A stretch of 55,645 nucleotides of DNA from Selenomonadales bacterium (GTDB taxonomy: Bacteria; Bacillota; Negativicutes; Sporomusales; UBA7701). The position numbers and the translations under genes were made by a program. How positions within the stretch are numbered: the first letter of the stretch is position 1; each line of letters starts with the position of its first letter. The notes under the pieces were generated by a model. It saw nothing but the letters and a program-made list of their open reading frames with translations. It made no database searches and was not told where the DNA came from. Positions 15,925 through 24,812 of this stretch are shown here, piece after piece. The DNA lies in NCBI GenBank assembly GCA_029975165.1, contig JARKPR010000042.1, forward strand, positions 1 through 55,645. The letters are read 5' to 3'.

Positions 15925-16725
15925 TCAGAAAGTTCCGCCGGCGCCGACGGTCTCGACGTGGGCGGCGTAGGCGCTGTGGTTATGTATCGATTCGTAATTT
16001 TCGCATTCGACCTCGAACCAGGCCACGCCGTCCAGCGCCCGCAGGGCGAGGACGAGGTCGCGCAGCACGTCTTCGACGAATTTGGGGTTTTCGTAGGCCA
16101 GCTCGGTGAGGAACTTTTCGTCTTCCCGCTTGAGGAGGGAGAAAACGGGGGCGCTGCCCTGTGTTTCCATGATGGCGGCCAGGTCCTCGATCCAGATGAA
16201 ACGCCCCGGCTGATATTTGATCCTGACCCGCATGAGGCCGCGCTGGTTGTGGGCGCCGTAGGCGGATATTTCCCGGCTGCAGGGGCACAGGGACGTGAAC
16301 GGCACGGTCAGGCCGAGGACGAAGTCGAGGTGCTTCCCCTGCTCCAGGCTGCCCGAGAATACGCAGTCGAGGTCGAGCAGGCTTTTCAGGCCGCTGGCGG
16401 GGGCGGTTTTTTCGATGAAGAATTTGAAGGCGATGTCGATGTTGGCCCGTTTGGCGTCCAGCCGGCTGGCCAAATCGCTGAGGATGGCCTCCATTTCGCG
16501 GTAGGATACGGGTTTCTGGCTCCAGTCGCTGAGGACTTCGATGAAGCGGCTCATGTGGGTGCCTTTGTATTCTTTGGGCAGGTCGACGGTCAGCTTGATA
16601 TTGGCCAGCACGGACTGGAAGGAGCCGGCCTTGCGCTTAATGAGGAACGGCAGGTGGACTTCGCTCACCCCGACCTTCTGGATGGCGATGCCCCGTTCGT
16701 CGGCCAGACTTTGCACGTCTTTCAC
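15925..16725 (-). CDS. folE2: GTP cyclohydrolase FolE2 (type IB)
   Basis: This 266-residue enzyme converts GTP to 7,8-dihydroneopterin triphosphate, the first step of both folate and queuosine synthesis. Family marks are the metal-ligand Cys in SLCPCSREIS (147/149) and nearby His159, with GTHMSRF near residue 57. The start is GTG at 16725, preceded by GGAGTGAG. It is 26 bases downstream of queC, so the pair is probably an operon for 7-deazaguanine (queuosine) synthesis. FolE2 is a zinc-independent alternative to FolE in many bacteria. Confidence 0.93.
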   Translation of the reverse strand: MKDVQSLADERGIAIQKVGVSEVHLPFLIKRKAGSFQSVLANIKLTVDLPKEYKGTHMSRFIEVLSDWSQKPVSYREMEAILSDLASRLDAKRANIDIAFKFFIEKTAPASGLKSLLDLDCVFSGSLEQGKHLDFVLGLTVPFTSLCPCSREISAYGAHNQRGLMRVRIKYQPGRFIWIEDLAAIMETQGSAPVFSLLKREDEKFLTELAYENPKFVEDVLRDLVLALRALDGVAWFEVECENYESIHNHSAYAAHVETVGAGGTF

Positions 16726-16751
16726 GGGAATCTCACTCCGTCTCTGTGGGT

Positions 16752-17423
16752 CTACTTGGCGTAGGGGATTGGGTCTTCAAACCCTGCCTCGGCGAAGCCT
16801 TTGAGGCGCAGCAGGCAGCTGTCGCAGCGGCCGCAGGCTTCTTCCCCCCCGGCGTAGCAGCTGGTGGTGAGGTGAAGGGGGGCGCCCAGTTTGTTGCCGA
16901 GGAGGACTATGTCCTTTTTAGCCAGGGCAACGAGCGGCGTTTCCACCGTTATCCGCCGCCCGTCCTGGACGGCGGCTTTTGTGCTGTAGTCGGCGAGCCG
17001 CTGGAAGAGGGCGATGAATTCCGGCCGGCAGTCGGGATAGCCGGAGTAGTCGAGGGCGTTGACGCCGATGAAGATGCGCTCGGCGCCGCTGCTTTCGGCG
17101 TAGGCGAGGGCGTAGCTGAGGAAGATGAGGTTGCGGGCCGGCACGTAGGTGGCGGGGATGTCCGGGCGGGCGACGTCGCCGGCGGGGACGTCGACGGCCA
17201 TGTCGGTTAGGGCGCTGCCGCCGATAGCGGCCATGTTGGTGGTTATCACGAGATGGCGCACGATGCCGTAGTGGGCGGCCACCCGGCGGGCGCTCGCGAG
17301 TTCGCGGCTGTGGCGCTGCTGGTAATCGAAGCTTATCGGCAGAAGTTCGCAGCCGGCGGCGGCGGCCACCGCCATGCAGACGGTGGAATCGAGGCCGCCG
17401 GAGAGCAGTACGACCGCTTTCAT
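16752..17423 (-). CDS. queC: 7-cyano-7-deazaguanine synthase
   Basis: This 223-residue ATP-dependent enzyme makes preQ0 from 7-carboxy-7-deazaguanine and ammonia. The PP-loop motif SGGLDS is at residues 8-13, and the C-terminal zinc site is seen as CYAGGEEACGRCDSC. The ATG at 17423 is 8 bases after GAGGAG and gives the usual N-terminus (MKAVVLLSGG). It leads the queC-folE2 pair. queD and queE are not in the window. Confidence 0.95.
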   Translation of the reverse strand: MKAVVLLSGGLDSTVCMAVAAAAGCELLPISFDYQQRHSRELASARRVAAHYGIVRHLVITTNMAAIGGSALTDMAVDVPAGDVARPDIPATYVPARNLIFLSYALAYAESSGAERIFIGVNALDYSGYPDCRPEFIALFQRLADYSTKAAVQDGRRITVETPLVALAKKDIVLLGNKLGAPLHLTTSCYAGGEEACGRCDSCLLRLKGFAEAGFEDPIPYAK

Positions 17424-17506
17424 CAACAACACTCCTCATGGTAGCTGTAGGGTTATTATATGGCTGTTGCCGGCGCTGCTATGCGGCAGCGGCCAGAGAC
17501 TAAGGA

Positions 17507-17529
17507 AGGCTGTTTGTTTCAAACAGCCT
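17507..17529 (-). terminator. Hairpin after the first HD-GYP gene
   Basis: AGGCTGTTTG pairs with CAAACAGCCT across a 3-base loop, 28 bases past the HD-GYP stop. No clean T-run follows on the minus strand, so terminator strength is uncertain. It separates the HD-GYP gene from queC. Confidence 0.55.
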
Positions 17530-17557
17530 CGACCTCGGAAGGATTTTTTCGCGGCTC

Positions 17558-18622
17558 TCAGGTGCTTACTACTTTGATGATGCTGATGTCCTGGTTTTTC
17601 TCCAGGTCGATGAATTCGTCGTCCTCGGTGCGGACGACCGGCCGGGCGGAGATGAATTTGCCGAGGAAGACCACTTCGGCGTCCCGCCCGTCGCTGAGGA
17701 GGACGCGGTTGCCGATGAAGTAGTCGCGGACGTTGTTGAGGAAGACGGTGCCGATGTTGGGGTCGAGTTTGGCGTACATGTCGCGCATCAGGGAGTCGAC
17801 GGCATCGTAGGGGGTCGTCTTCTTGCTGTATACTTTGTCCGAGGTCATGGCGTCGTAAATGTCGACGACGGCGACGACCTTGGCGAAGGGGTGGATTTTG
17901 TCGCCGGCGACCTGCAGGGGGTAGCCGGTGCCGTCCTCCCGTTCGTGGTGCTGGAGGATGGCGTACAGTACCGAGGAAGGCAGGCCGAGCCCCTTGACGA
18001 GGTTGTAGCCCCGGACGGTGTGCAGGCGCATGACTTCCATTTCTGCCGGGGTGAGCTTGCCCGGTTTGCGGAGTATTTCGAGGGGGATTTGGGTTTTGCC
18101 GATGTCGTGGAGGAGGCCGGCCAGCACCAGATCCTTGAGTTCCTCGTCCCGGTAGCCGAGCCAGCGGCCGATGACGCCGCAGAGCACGGCCACGTCGATG
18201 CAGTGGTGGAAGGTGTAATCGTCCTTGCGCTGCACTACGAGGAGGTGGTTGAGGATGCCGGACCTGTTGATGAGGGGTTCGATGGTTTGGACGGCCAGGT
18301 CGCGGATTTCCTTGAGGGGCACCTGTTTGAAAAAGCGGATGGTTTCGAAGGATCTTTTCAGGGTGTGGACGGTGTTGTTGTATTCGCCGGACACGGCCTT
18401 CTGCACCGCGGACAGCGACGGCTCTTTATCTCCGTCGTTGACGACCTGGCGGATGTCGAGGGCCTCTATCCCCCAGCCCCGGAGCCGCTGGATAAGGCTG
18501 CGGGTCAACACCGTACCCCCGCCAAGCGCGAATTTGTCGTTGTCGGCGATCAGGCTGTCGGCCAGCTCCATTCCAGGCTGGACCTCATCAATCCTGAACC
18601 GTTTGGAGACAAACCGAGCCAT
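17558..18622 (-). CDS. HD-GYP domain protein (putative c-di-GMP phosphodiesterase) 1
   Basis: This 354-residue cytoplasmic protein has an HD-GYP domain in its centre. The motifs are HCIDVAVL, the metal pair in LLHDIGKTQIP, HTVRGYNLV, and HHEREDGTGYP, which contains the GYP signature. HD-GYP enzymes hydrolyse cyclic di-GMP. The N-terminal 120 residues show no recognised sensor domain, but RIDEVQPGMELADSL is a common start in this group. The ATG at 18622 is 6 bases after GGGGAG. A second HD-GYP protein with the same layout is at 22989-24035, which suggests paralogues. Confidence 0.88.
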   Translation of the reverse strand: MARFVSKRFRIDEVQPGMELADSLIADNDKFALGGGTVLTRSLIQRLRGWGIEALDIRQVVNDGDKEPSLSAVQKAVSGEYNNTVHTLKRSFETIRFFKQVPLKEIRDLAVQTIEPLINRSGILNHLLVVQRKDDYTFHHCIDVAVLCGVIGRWLGYRDEELKDLVLAGLLHDIGKTQIPLEILRKPGKLTPAEMEVMRLHTVRGYNLVKGLGLPSSVLYAILQHHEREDGTGYPLQVAGDKIHPFAKVVAVVDIYDAMTSDKVYSKKTTPYDAVDSLMRDMYAKLDPNIGTVFLNNVRDYFIGNRVLLSDGRDAEVVFLGKFISARPVVRTEDDEFIDLEKNQDISIIKVVST

Positions 18623-18808
18623 GCAGTACTCCCCTTTTCGCGGAAATCCCAAGGCACAGGGCCCAAATGGAAAGAAAATAATAAACTGTATTTTAAAAGT
18701 AATTTGACAGATTCTGCGTTTTTCCTTTTTTTCCTTCTTTTATTGCCGTTTCCCGCTTTTTATGCCGTTAATTCGATGGCGAGAAAGCGGTTTCTTTCCT
18801 GTTTCCGG

Positions 18809-19426
18809 TCAAGGCTCCCGCCCTTTGTTCAGGGCTTCGCTGGCCAGTTTGTCGGCCAGTTCGTTGCCTTCGACGCCGGCATGGCCGGCCACTTTGTTGA
18901 ACGCGACCCAAGACAGGTGGGGGCGGATGAAGGCGGCGTAGGCCTGGGTGAATTGATTGTTCGCCTTCCAGTCGCCGCTGGCCCAGGCGGCGATGCCTGT
19001 ATAGTCGTGGTGGATGGTGACCGGTCCGGCGCCTTGTTCCTGGGCCCATTTCACCGCCCGCATGGTGGCGGAGAGTTCGCCGGCGACGTTGCGGATGGCG
19101 GCGGCCGCTTCGTTGTCGCCCAGACCGCTGTCGGTGTGGACGACCCGGCCGCCGGCATAGACGACGAAGGCCCAGCCGTAGCGGTTCTCGTTCTGGCGGT
19201 AGGTGCCGTCGACGTAGATGTCGTATCCTTCCCGGCCGGCTGCCGCCGCGGCCGCAGGTTTTTCCGGCAGCGGGCCGGCTACGAAGTCGGCGGCTTCCTT
19301 TTCGGTGGGAAAGGCTTTGAACGCTGCCCCCGGATAGCCGTGGACCTGTGCCTGGCACTCGGCCCAGGTCCGGTAGACTCCCGGCGCCCGGCCGTTCCTT
19401 ACTGCATAGTATTTTTGCCGTGCCAT
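18809..19426 (-). CDS. rnhA: Ribonuclease H1 with N-terminal viroplasmin-like domain
   Basis: This 205-residue protein is a two-domain RNase HI that cuts RNA in RNA-DNA hybrids. The N-terminal 50 residues (KYYAVRNGRAPGVYRTW) form the hybrid-binding viroplasmin domain. An Ala/Pro-rich linker follows. The catalytic domain has the DEDD residues, seen as YVDGTY (Asp73), VAGELSA (Glu117), HHDYTG (Asp141) and GNELADKLA (Asp192). The ATG at 19426 follows GGAGGTGA. It lies 23 bases after larC on the same strand, so it is probably co-transcribed with the lar genes without a functional link. Confidence 0.92.
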   Translation of the reverse strand: MARQKYYAVRNGRAPGVYRTWAECQAQVHGYPGAAFKAFPTEKEAADFVAGPLPEKPAAAAAAGREGYDIYVDGTYRQNENRYGWAFVVYAGGRVVHTDSGLGDNEAAAAIRNVAGELSATMRAVKWAQEQGAGPVTIHHDYTGIAAWASGDWKANNQFTQAYAAFIRPHLSWVAFNKVAGHAGVEGNELADKLASEALNKGREP

Positions 19427-19449
19427 GTCGTCACCTCCGCAAGGAGTTC

Positions 19450-20646
19450 TCACTCGCCGCTTTCGGCAGTTTGCCCGTAAAGGTCCCAGGCCAGGGCGAG
19501 GGCTTTCTGCCAGACTACTTTGAGCGGCAGGCCCTGCCCGGCGGCCAGCCGGCGGCAATCTTCGTATTCGGGGGCGACGTTGGTCACCCGGCCCTCGACA
19601 GAGCTCACCTTGACGTTTACTTCGCCCCAGGGGGTTACGACCGTCGCCAGCCGGCGCTCGGCTTCCAGGCGGCTTACCGGATGGTAGCGCAGGCCGATGG
19701 TGGTGGTCTCGGCCATGAGGAGGGCGGCGACGGCGGGAAATGTCCCGCTGTCGGTCAGGACGGAGAGGGTTACGGCCGAGCGGCCTTTTTTCATGACGAT
19801 GGGGGTCAGCCAGGCATCGCGGGCGCCGGCGGCGAACAGTTTTTCCATGACGTAGGGATAAAGCTGGGGGTTGGTGTCGTCGATGTTGGCTTCGACGACG
19901 AGATATTCGCCGCTTGCGGCTTCGGCGACGGTATCGCCGAGCATGGCCCGCAGGACGTTGGGGATGTCGAGGTCCCATGAGCCGGCGCCGTAGCCGATGG
20001 CTTCGCTGGCGAAGCCGGCCGGCACGGTGCCGCTGCCGTGGGCGAAGTGGGCCACGAGCACGGCGCCGGTGGGGGTGACGAGTTCTTTGGCGATGTCGCC
20101 GTTTTCCCACGCGATGCCGCGGAGCAGTTCGGCGGTGGCGGGCGCGGGTACGGGCATGCGGCCGTGGCTGCATTTGACGAAGCCGCTGCCGGTCCTGAGC
20201 TTGGAGGTGTAGATGCGTTCGACGCCCAGCCAGCGGAGGCCGAGCACGCCGCCGACGATATCGACGATGGTGTCGACGGCGCCGACTTCGTGGAAGTGGA
20301 CTTTGTCGACGGTGGTGCCGTGGACTTTGGCTTCGGCTTCCGCCAGACGCAGGAAGACCTTTTGGGCGTCTTCCTTGACAGCGGCGTCGAGGGTGGAGCT
20401 ATCGATGATGGCGTTTATGTCCGGCAGGTGCCGGTGACGCTGCGGGAAGAAACCGGTCTTGACGTCTAGGTAGGTGGCGGCGATGCCTTGTTTGGTCACT
20501 TTTTTGACGATAAGTTCGTAGCCGTTAACCGGCAGCTTGGCCAGTTCCTGGCGGAGGACGGCCTCCGGGAAGCCGAGGTCGAGCAGGGCGCCGAGGAGCA
20601 TGTTGCCGCTGATGCCGCTGAAGCAGTCGAGATACAGGGTACGCAC
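19450..20646 (-). CDS. larC: Nickel-pincer cofactor biosynthesis protein LarC
   Basis: This 398-residue enzyme inserts nickel into the pyridinium bis-thiocarboxylate intermediate (CTP-dependent cyclometallase). The N-terminal DCFSGISGNMLLGALLDLG and VHFHEVGAVDTIVDIVG are family signatures. A His-rich stretch (PQRHRHLPDI) could bind nickel. In some lactobacilli LarC is made by frameshifting of two frames; here it is one continuous frame. The start is GTG at 20646, after GAGGTGAAA. It is the third gene of larE-larB-larC. The racemase larA is not in the window. Confidence 0.93.
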   Translation of the reverse strand: MRTLYLDCFSGISGNMLLGALLDLGFPEAVLRQELAKLPVNGYELIVKKVTKQGIAATYLDVKTGFFPQRHRHLPDINAIIDSSTLDAAVKEDAQKVFLRLAEAEAKVHGTTVDKVHFHEVGAVDTIVDIVGGVLGLRWLGVERIYTSKLRTGSGFVKCSHGRMPVPAPATAELLRGIAWENGDIAKELVTPTGAVLVAHFAHGSGTVPAGFASEAIGYGAGSWDLDIPNVLRAMLGDTVAEAASGEYLVVEANIDDTNPQLYPYVMEKLFAAGARDAWLTPIVMKKGRSAVTLSVLTDSGTFPAVAALLMAETTTIGLRYHPVSRLEAERRLATVVTPWGEVNVKVSSVEGRVTNVAPEYEDCRRLAAGQGLPLKVVWQKALALAWDLYGQTAESGE

Positions 20647-20653
20647 GCGGATT

Positions 20654-21406
<753 letters not shown>

Positions 21407-21407
21407 G

Positions 21408-22229
21408 TTACACCTCGTTCCGGGTTAGTGCTTCGTTCATGCTGCCGGTGCGGTAGCCGGCGAGATCGAGGGCGACGTAGGTGAAGCCGGCGGCGCGGAT
21501 CGCGGCGACGAGCGCGGCGGCCGTGTCCGGCCGGACGAGCGCGACCATGGCGGCGGCGGGCACTTCGATGCGGGCCAGGTCGCCGTGATGGCGCACCCGT
21601 ACCTGGCCGGGCACGAGGCGGCGTACGGCCCGTTCGGCTTCTTCCACCTGGCGGAGCCGTTCTTCCGTCACCGGCAGCCCGTAGGCGAGGCGGGAGACGA
21701 GGCAGGCGGCACTGGGCTTGTCCCAGGTGGGCAGGCCCCAGCGGCGGGAAGCGGCCCTGATCTCGTCCTTGCCCAGCCCGGCTTCGAGGAGGGGGCTGCG
21801 GACGGCGGGGAGTTCGGCGACGGCTTTCATCCCCGGGCGGTAGTCGCCGCTGTCGTCGGCGTTGGTTCCCTCTACGACCCACGCAAAGCCGTGCTCCTGC
21901 GCCCAGGCGACCAGGGCGGCGAAGCGGCCTTTTTTGCAGTGGTAACAGCGGTCCGGCGGGTTGGCGGTGAACGCCGGGTCGGCCAATTCGCCGCTGTCGA
22001 GCCAGATGTGCCTGATGCCTAAAGCGTCGGCGAGCGAGGCGGCGTCGGCCAGTTCCTCGGCTGACGAGGTCGCCGAGCGGGCGGTGATGAGGACCACCCT
22101 CTCCCCCAGGACCTTTTTGGCCGCCGCGGCCAGGAAGGTGCTGTCCACGCCGCCGGAAAAAGCGACGGCCACGCTGCCGAGACCGGCGAGTACGGCGTCC
22201 AACCGGTTCAACTTTTCTTCGGTTGTCAC
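21408..22229 (-). CDS. larE: ATP-dependent sulfur transferase LarE
   Basis: This 273-residue PP-loop enzyme (SGGVDSTF) adds sulfur to the LarB product. The Cys in SAACLVSRLAYG matches the position of the sacrificial sulfur-donor Cys known in lactobacilli. There is also a CYHC pair at about residues 94-97, reminiscent of LarE variants said to bind a [4Fe-4S] cluster and to work catalytically; that reading is tentative. The start is GTG at 22229, after GGAGGG. A promoter and a terminator-like hairpin lie just upstream (see 22256-22345), suggesting a regulated leader. Confidence 0.93.
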   Translation of the reverse strand: MTTEEKLNRLDAVLAGLGSVAVAFSGGVDSTFLAAAAKKVLGERVVLITARSATSSAEELADAASLADALGIRHIWLDSGELADPAFTANPPDRCYHCKKGRFAALVAWAQEHGFAWVVEGTNADDSGDYRPGMKAVAELPAVRSPLLEAGLGKDEIRAASRRWGLPTWDKPSAACLVSRLAYGLPVTEERLRQVEEAERAVRRLVPGQVRVRHHGDLARIEVPAAAMVALVRPDTAAALVAAIRAAGFTYVALDLAGYRTGSMNEALTRNEV

Positions 22230-22254
22230 AAAAAACCCTCCTATGCTGGTTCCA

Positions 22255-22295
22255 ATAAAAAAGACATAGGAATTCCGTGCGGAATGCTATGTCTT
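22255..22295 (-). promoter_or_regulatory. Terminator-like hairpin in the larE leader
   Basis: On the minus strand AAGACATAG pairs with CTATGTCTT, with an inner GGAAT/ATTCC stem and one bulge. Six T follow, then ATT. It has all parts of an intrinsic terminator. It lies downstream of a good promoter (22317-22345) and only about 25 bases before the larE start. It could be a transcription attenuator of larEBC, or simply the terminator of the 159-aa gene upstream. Confidence 0.65.
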
Positions 22296-22316
22296 CATGA
22301 CACTGTTTCGGGTTAT

Positions 22317-22345
22317 ATTTTACCATATCCCGGCGGCTGTCTCAA
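22317..22345 (-). promoter_or_regulatory. Sigma-A-like promoter for larEBC
   Basis: On the minus strand TTGAGA (22345-22340) and TAAAAT (22322-22317) are spaced by exactly 17 bases. The predicted transcript starts near 22309, giving a leader of about 80 bases that contains the hairpin at 22255-22295. It overlaps the gap just after the stop of the 159-aa gene. Confidence 0.65.
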
Positions 22346-22361
22346 CCATATTCACGGCTCG

Positions 22362-22841
22362 TCAGTTCTGCAGGTGCTTCTGGCGGGAACCGACCAGCAG
22401 AGCTTCGAGGTTTTCCATTATTTTGAGCTGGTTTTCTTCCAGCAAGCTGATGCTCTGGTTGAGGAGTAGGACCTGGGGGTTGACTCTGTGCTTGGGGTTG
22501 CGGGTAATGAGGTCGAGATGGCCGGCGGCCAGCTCGAGCTGTTCGGCGGCGGCGAGCACCTGGCTGTCGAGAAGCTTTTCGAGCATCACGTAATGGTATA
22601 CCTTTACCGCGTCCATGGCCTGGCTGAAGCCTTCGCTGCTCGCCTGGTGCTGGGCGAAAGTGTTGAAGTGGACACTGAATTCCTGAAATTCGCTGCTGGT
22701 AGCGACCGCCAGGTCGCTGTGCAATATATATATCAGTTTGTATATCTTATTTATATAGGAGTTCTGTAGCTGTATCAGCGACAGTACGTCGCCGAACTCG
22801 GCACCCTGGCTGGGCGCGAGGTGGAAATCCTGCAATTCCAC
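22362..22841 (-). CDS. Hypothetical all-helical protein (159 aa)
   Basis: This soluble protein, beginning MELQDFHLAPSQGAEFG, has long amphipathic helical stretches and no membrane segment. Its only histidine cluster is VHFNTFAQHQ. No known motif was seen. The start is GTG at 22841, with GGAGGTGG upstream. It stands alone between the lar operon and the second HD-GYP gene, and its expected terminator is the hairpin at 22255-22295. The helical character could suit a four-helix bundle; function unknown. Confidence 0.7.
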   Translation of the reverse strand: MELQDFHLAPSQGAEFGDVLSLIQLQNSYINKIYKLIYILHSDLAVATSSEFQEFSVHFNTFAQHQASSEGFSQAMDAVKVYHYVMLEKLLDSQVLAAAEQLELAAGHLDLITRNPKHRVNPQVLLLNQSISLLEENQLKIMENLEALLVGSRQKHLQN

Positions 22842-22957
22842 TCTAGTACCACCTCCATTGAAGCGTAGTCTGTCACTATATCCTATTCATTGTTACGTGT
22901 TATGTTTACAATTTCGGACAGCCCGCGACTGGCCGGGGCAAAAAAATTGCGCGGAAC

Positions 22958-22985
22958 AAAAAAGGCCAGGGATTTTGTCCCTGGC
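22958..22985 (-). terminator. Rho-independent terminator of HD-GYP 2
   Basis: An 8-bp stem (GCCAGGGA with TCCCTGGC) is followed on the minus strand by six T. It begins a few bases after the HD-GYP stop codon at 22989. Confidence 0.88.
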
Positions 22986-22988
22986 GGC

Positions 22989-24035
22989 CTATACTACGGC
23001 AACGATATTAAGGTTGCGCTCCCGCAGGAGATTTATGATGCCTTCCCGCGTCCAAACCACCGGACGGGACGGCTCGAGGCTGTTGATCCGCAGCACCGCC
23101 CCGGTCGCGCCGTTGTCGAGCTTTACGGCGCTGCCGATGTAATATGGGACGGTGATCCTGTTGACCGCTTCCACCACCTTGGGGTCGAACTGGGTGCCCA
23201 CCCCGGCGTTGATGATCCTGAGGGCTTCGTGGGCGGGGATGCGGGGCCGGTAGACGCGGTCGGTGATCAGGGCGTCGTATACGTCGGCGACGGCGATAAT
23301 ACTAGCCAGGGGGTGAATCTTCTCAGCGCCGATGCCCCACGGATAACCCCGGCCGTCGGGGCGTTCGTGGTGCTGCAGGGCCATGAGGGCGATGCGGCTG
23401 TCCGCCTTGGTCTCGACCCGCAGGATGTTGTAACCGAACGAGGTGTGCTTCTTGACTTGTTCGAATTCGTCCGGGGTCAGAGGACCGTGTTTTTCGAGGA
23501 TCTCGTCGGAGATGCATGTCTTGCCGTAATCGTGCAGCAGGCCGCCTATCCCCAGGATGCAGGTGTCGTCCCGCGACAGCCCCATCGCCATGCCGAAGGC
23601 GATGGCGAATACGCCGACATCGACGCAATGGCCGTAGAGATAGTCGTCTTTTTGGCGGATGTCGGTCAGGTATATCAGCAGATTTTCCTGCGCCGACAAT
23701 TCGCGGATGACCTCGTCGATGCATTCGCGCATGTACGGCAGGTGGGCGGCGATGCCGCTGCGATTGCGGAAGGCGTTCTGCATGGCCTGGATCATTTTCA
23801 GCCTGGTGCCGGCGCTGATGAGACTGGTGACGGCGGAAAGCTCCTGGTTTTTCGCCGGCGAGGCCGTCTGAATATTGACGGTGGCGACGCCGTGCTTGGC
23901 CAAAAAGGCGACGATCTCGCGCCGGAGCGGCGTACCGGCGTTGACGAGAACCTGACCGTGGATATTAGTGACATCATCGGCAAGAATCAAGCTTCCAGTG
24001 GCCTGGTCGAGCGAAATCTCCTTGATGCTGGTCAC
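22989..24035 (-). CDS. HD-GYP domain protein (putative c-di-GMP phosphodiesterase) 2
   Basis: This 348-residue protein has the same layout as the gene at 17558-18622. HD-GYP motifs are GHCVDVGVFA, GGLLHDYGKTCIS, KKHTSFGYNIL and HHERPDGRGYP. The N-terminal 100 residues carry no recognised sensor. The start is uncertain. GTG at 24035 is the first in-frame candidate, but it lies inside the best ribosome site itself (GGGAGGTGA). The site is properly spaced for an ATC codon 9 bases further on. The leader upstream holds two hairpins (see 24036-24472). Confidence 0.85.
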   Translation of the reverse strand: MTSIKEISLDQATGSLILADDVTNIHGQVLVNAGTPLRREIVAFLAKHGVATVNIQTASPAKNQELSAVTSLISAGTRLKMIQAMQNAFRNRSGIAAHLPYMRECIDEVIRELSAQENLLIYLTDIRQKDDYLYGHCVDVGVFAIAFGMAMGLSRDDTCILGIGGLLHDYGKTCISDEILEKHGPLTPDEFEQVKKHTSFGYNILRVETKADSRIALMALQHHERPDGRGYPWGIGAEKIHPLASIIAVADVYDALITDRVYRPRIPAHEALRIINAGVGTQFDPKVVEAVNRITVPYYIGSAVKLDNGATGAVLRINSLEPSRPVVWTREGIINLLRERNLNIVAVV

Positions 24036-24472
24036 CTCCCGGTCGCCAAATAATTAAGAACCCCGCCAAACTTTACAGTCCGGAGGGGTTCACTATTAGC
24101 TCGGTGTAAAATAAGTGACCACATAGTGTTTTACACGTCATTGCATCCCACTGTGTTCTTGCTTATGAAATTTTACTATTTCTTATAGATCAAAATTCGA
24201 CGTGACATAACAGTTTCCTGCTGATTATATCCAAAAAAGAGAAATATTTACCATAACTTTGTCATAAAATTCATGGGCGGCGGTCTCCAGACATGGCAGG
24301 CATCAAGTTGCCGTTGCCAAGGGCAGGTTTCTCATTATGTAGTCCAAGCGCTGCCGGCAATAATTAGAAAGTGTACATAACTCCACGGGCAGGTAAAAAG
24401 TGCGTCAGCCGCGAATAACAATAGTCACATCATATAATATAAATATATGAGCCACCCCGAGGAGGAACTAAA
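24036..24472. other. Divergent regulatory region between HD-GYP 2 and the CC-motif gene
   Basis: No gene is seen. It is AT-rich compared with its surroundings. On the minus strand, near the HD-GYP gene, there are two stems: GAACCCC/GGGGTTC (about 24060-24092) and TGTAAAA/TTTTACA (about 24105-24137). A TATAAT lies further upstream (about 24223-24228, minus). On the plus strand TATAAT at 24433-24438 precedes the CC-motif gene without a clear -35 box. I looked for a cyclic-di-GMP aptamer and did not find the conserved core. Confidence 0.5.
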
Positions 24473-24757
24473 ATGCTTAGCATCCAACCCGAAGCGGCCG
24501 CTTATATCCGCGAGCAGAATAAGCCGATCTACTTAGACATCCCGCCGGCCATCGGCACCTGCTGCATCCATATGCGCGACTGCCCCGCCGTCCGCTTCGG
24601 CGAGCCGCCGTACGACCGCGAGGAGTACGAGATGCGCGAGATAGACGGGGTGACGGTTTTCGTGCCTTACGAGCTGCCCGACCAGCCCCTGAGGATAGTC
24701 GTGCACAGTTATTTCGGCTATAAGAATCTTACGGTGTCGGGCTGGCATCTGGCGTAA
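24473..24757 (+). CDS. CC-motif small protein (94 aa)
   Basis: This soluble protein, beginning MLSIQPEAAAYIREQNKPIY, carries an adjacent cysteine pair in IGTCCIHMRDCP. It resembles the small CC/Se-motif family, in which one Cys can be selenocysteine. Here both codons are TGC, so the all-cysteine form is encoded. The third Cys four residues after MR may complete a metal or redox site. AGGAGG lies upstream of the ATG, TATAAT further up, and a strong terminator follows. Biochemical role unknown; the family assignment is from memory of the motif. Confidence 0.72.
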   Translation: MLSIQPEAAAYIREQNKPIYLDIPPAIGTCCIHMRDCPAVRFGEPPYDREEYEMREIDGVTVFVPYELPDQPLRIVVHSYFGYKNLTVSGWHLA

Positions 24758-24769
24758 TTTTCGAAAAGG

Positions 24770-24808
24770 GCCCCGGATGCGGCTTCGGCCTTGCATCCGG
24801 GGCTTTTT
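24770..24808 (+). terminator. Rho-independent terminator
   Basis: An 11-bp stem (GCCCCGGATGC with GCATCCGGGGC) is followed by five T on the plus strand. It ends the CC-motif gene, four bases before the convergent cbiA stop. Confidence 0.9.
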
Positions 24809-24812
24809 GCGT

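Noticed and set aside
18700-18730. TTGACA on the plus strand near 18702
   Set aside because: No -10 box at a fitting distance and no plus-strand gene downstream.
24036-24472. Possible cyclic-di-GMP riboswitch before the HD-GYP gene
   Set aside because: The stems seen do not carry the conserved aptamer core, so only generic hairpins are reported.
24542-24560. Selenocysteine in the CC-motif protein
   Set aside because: Both codons are TGC; no in-frame TGA is present.
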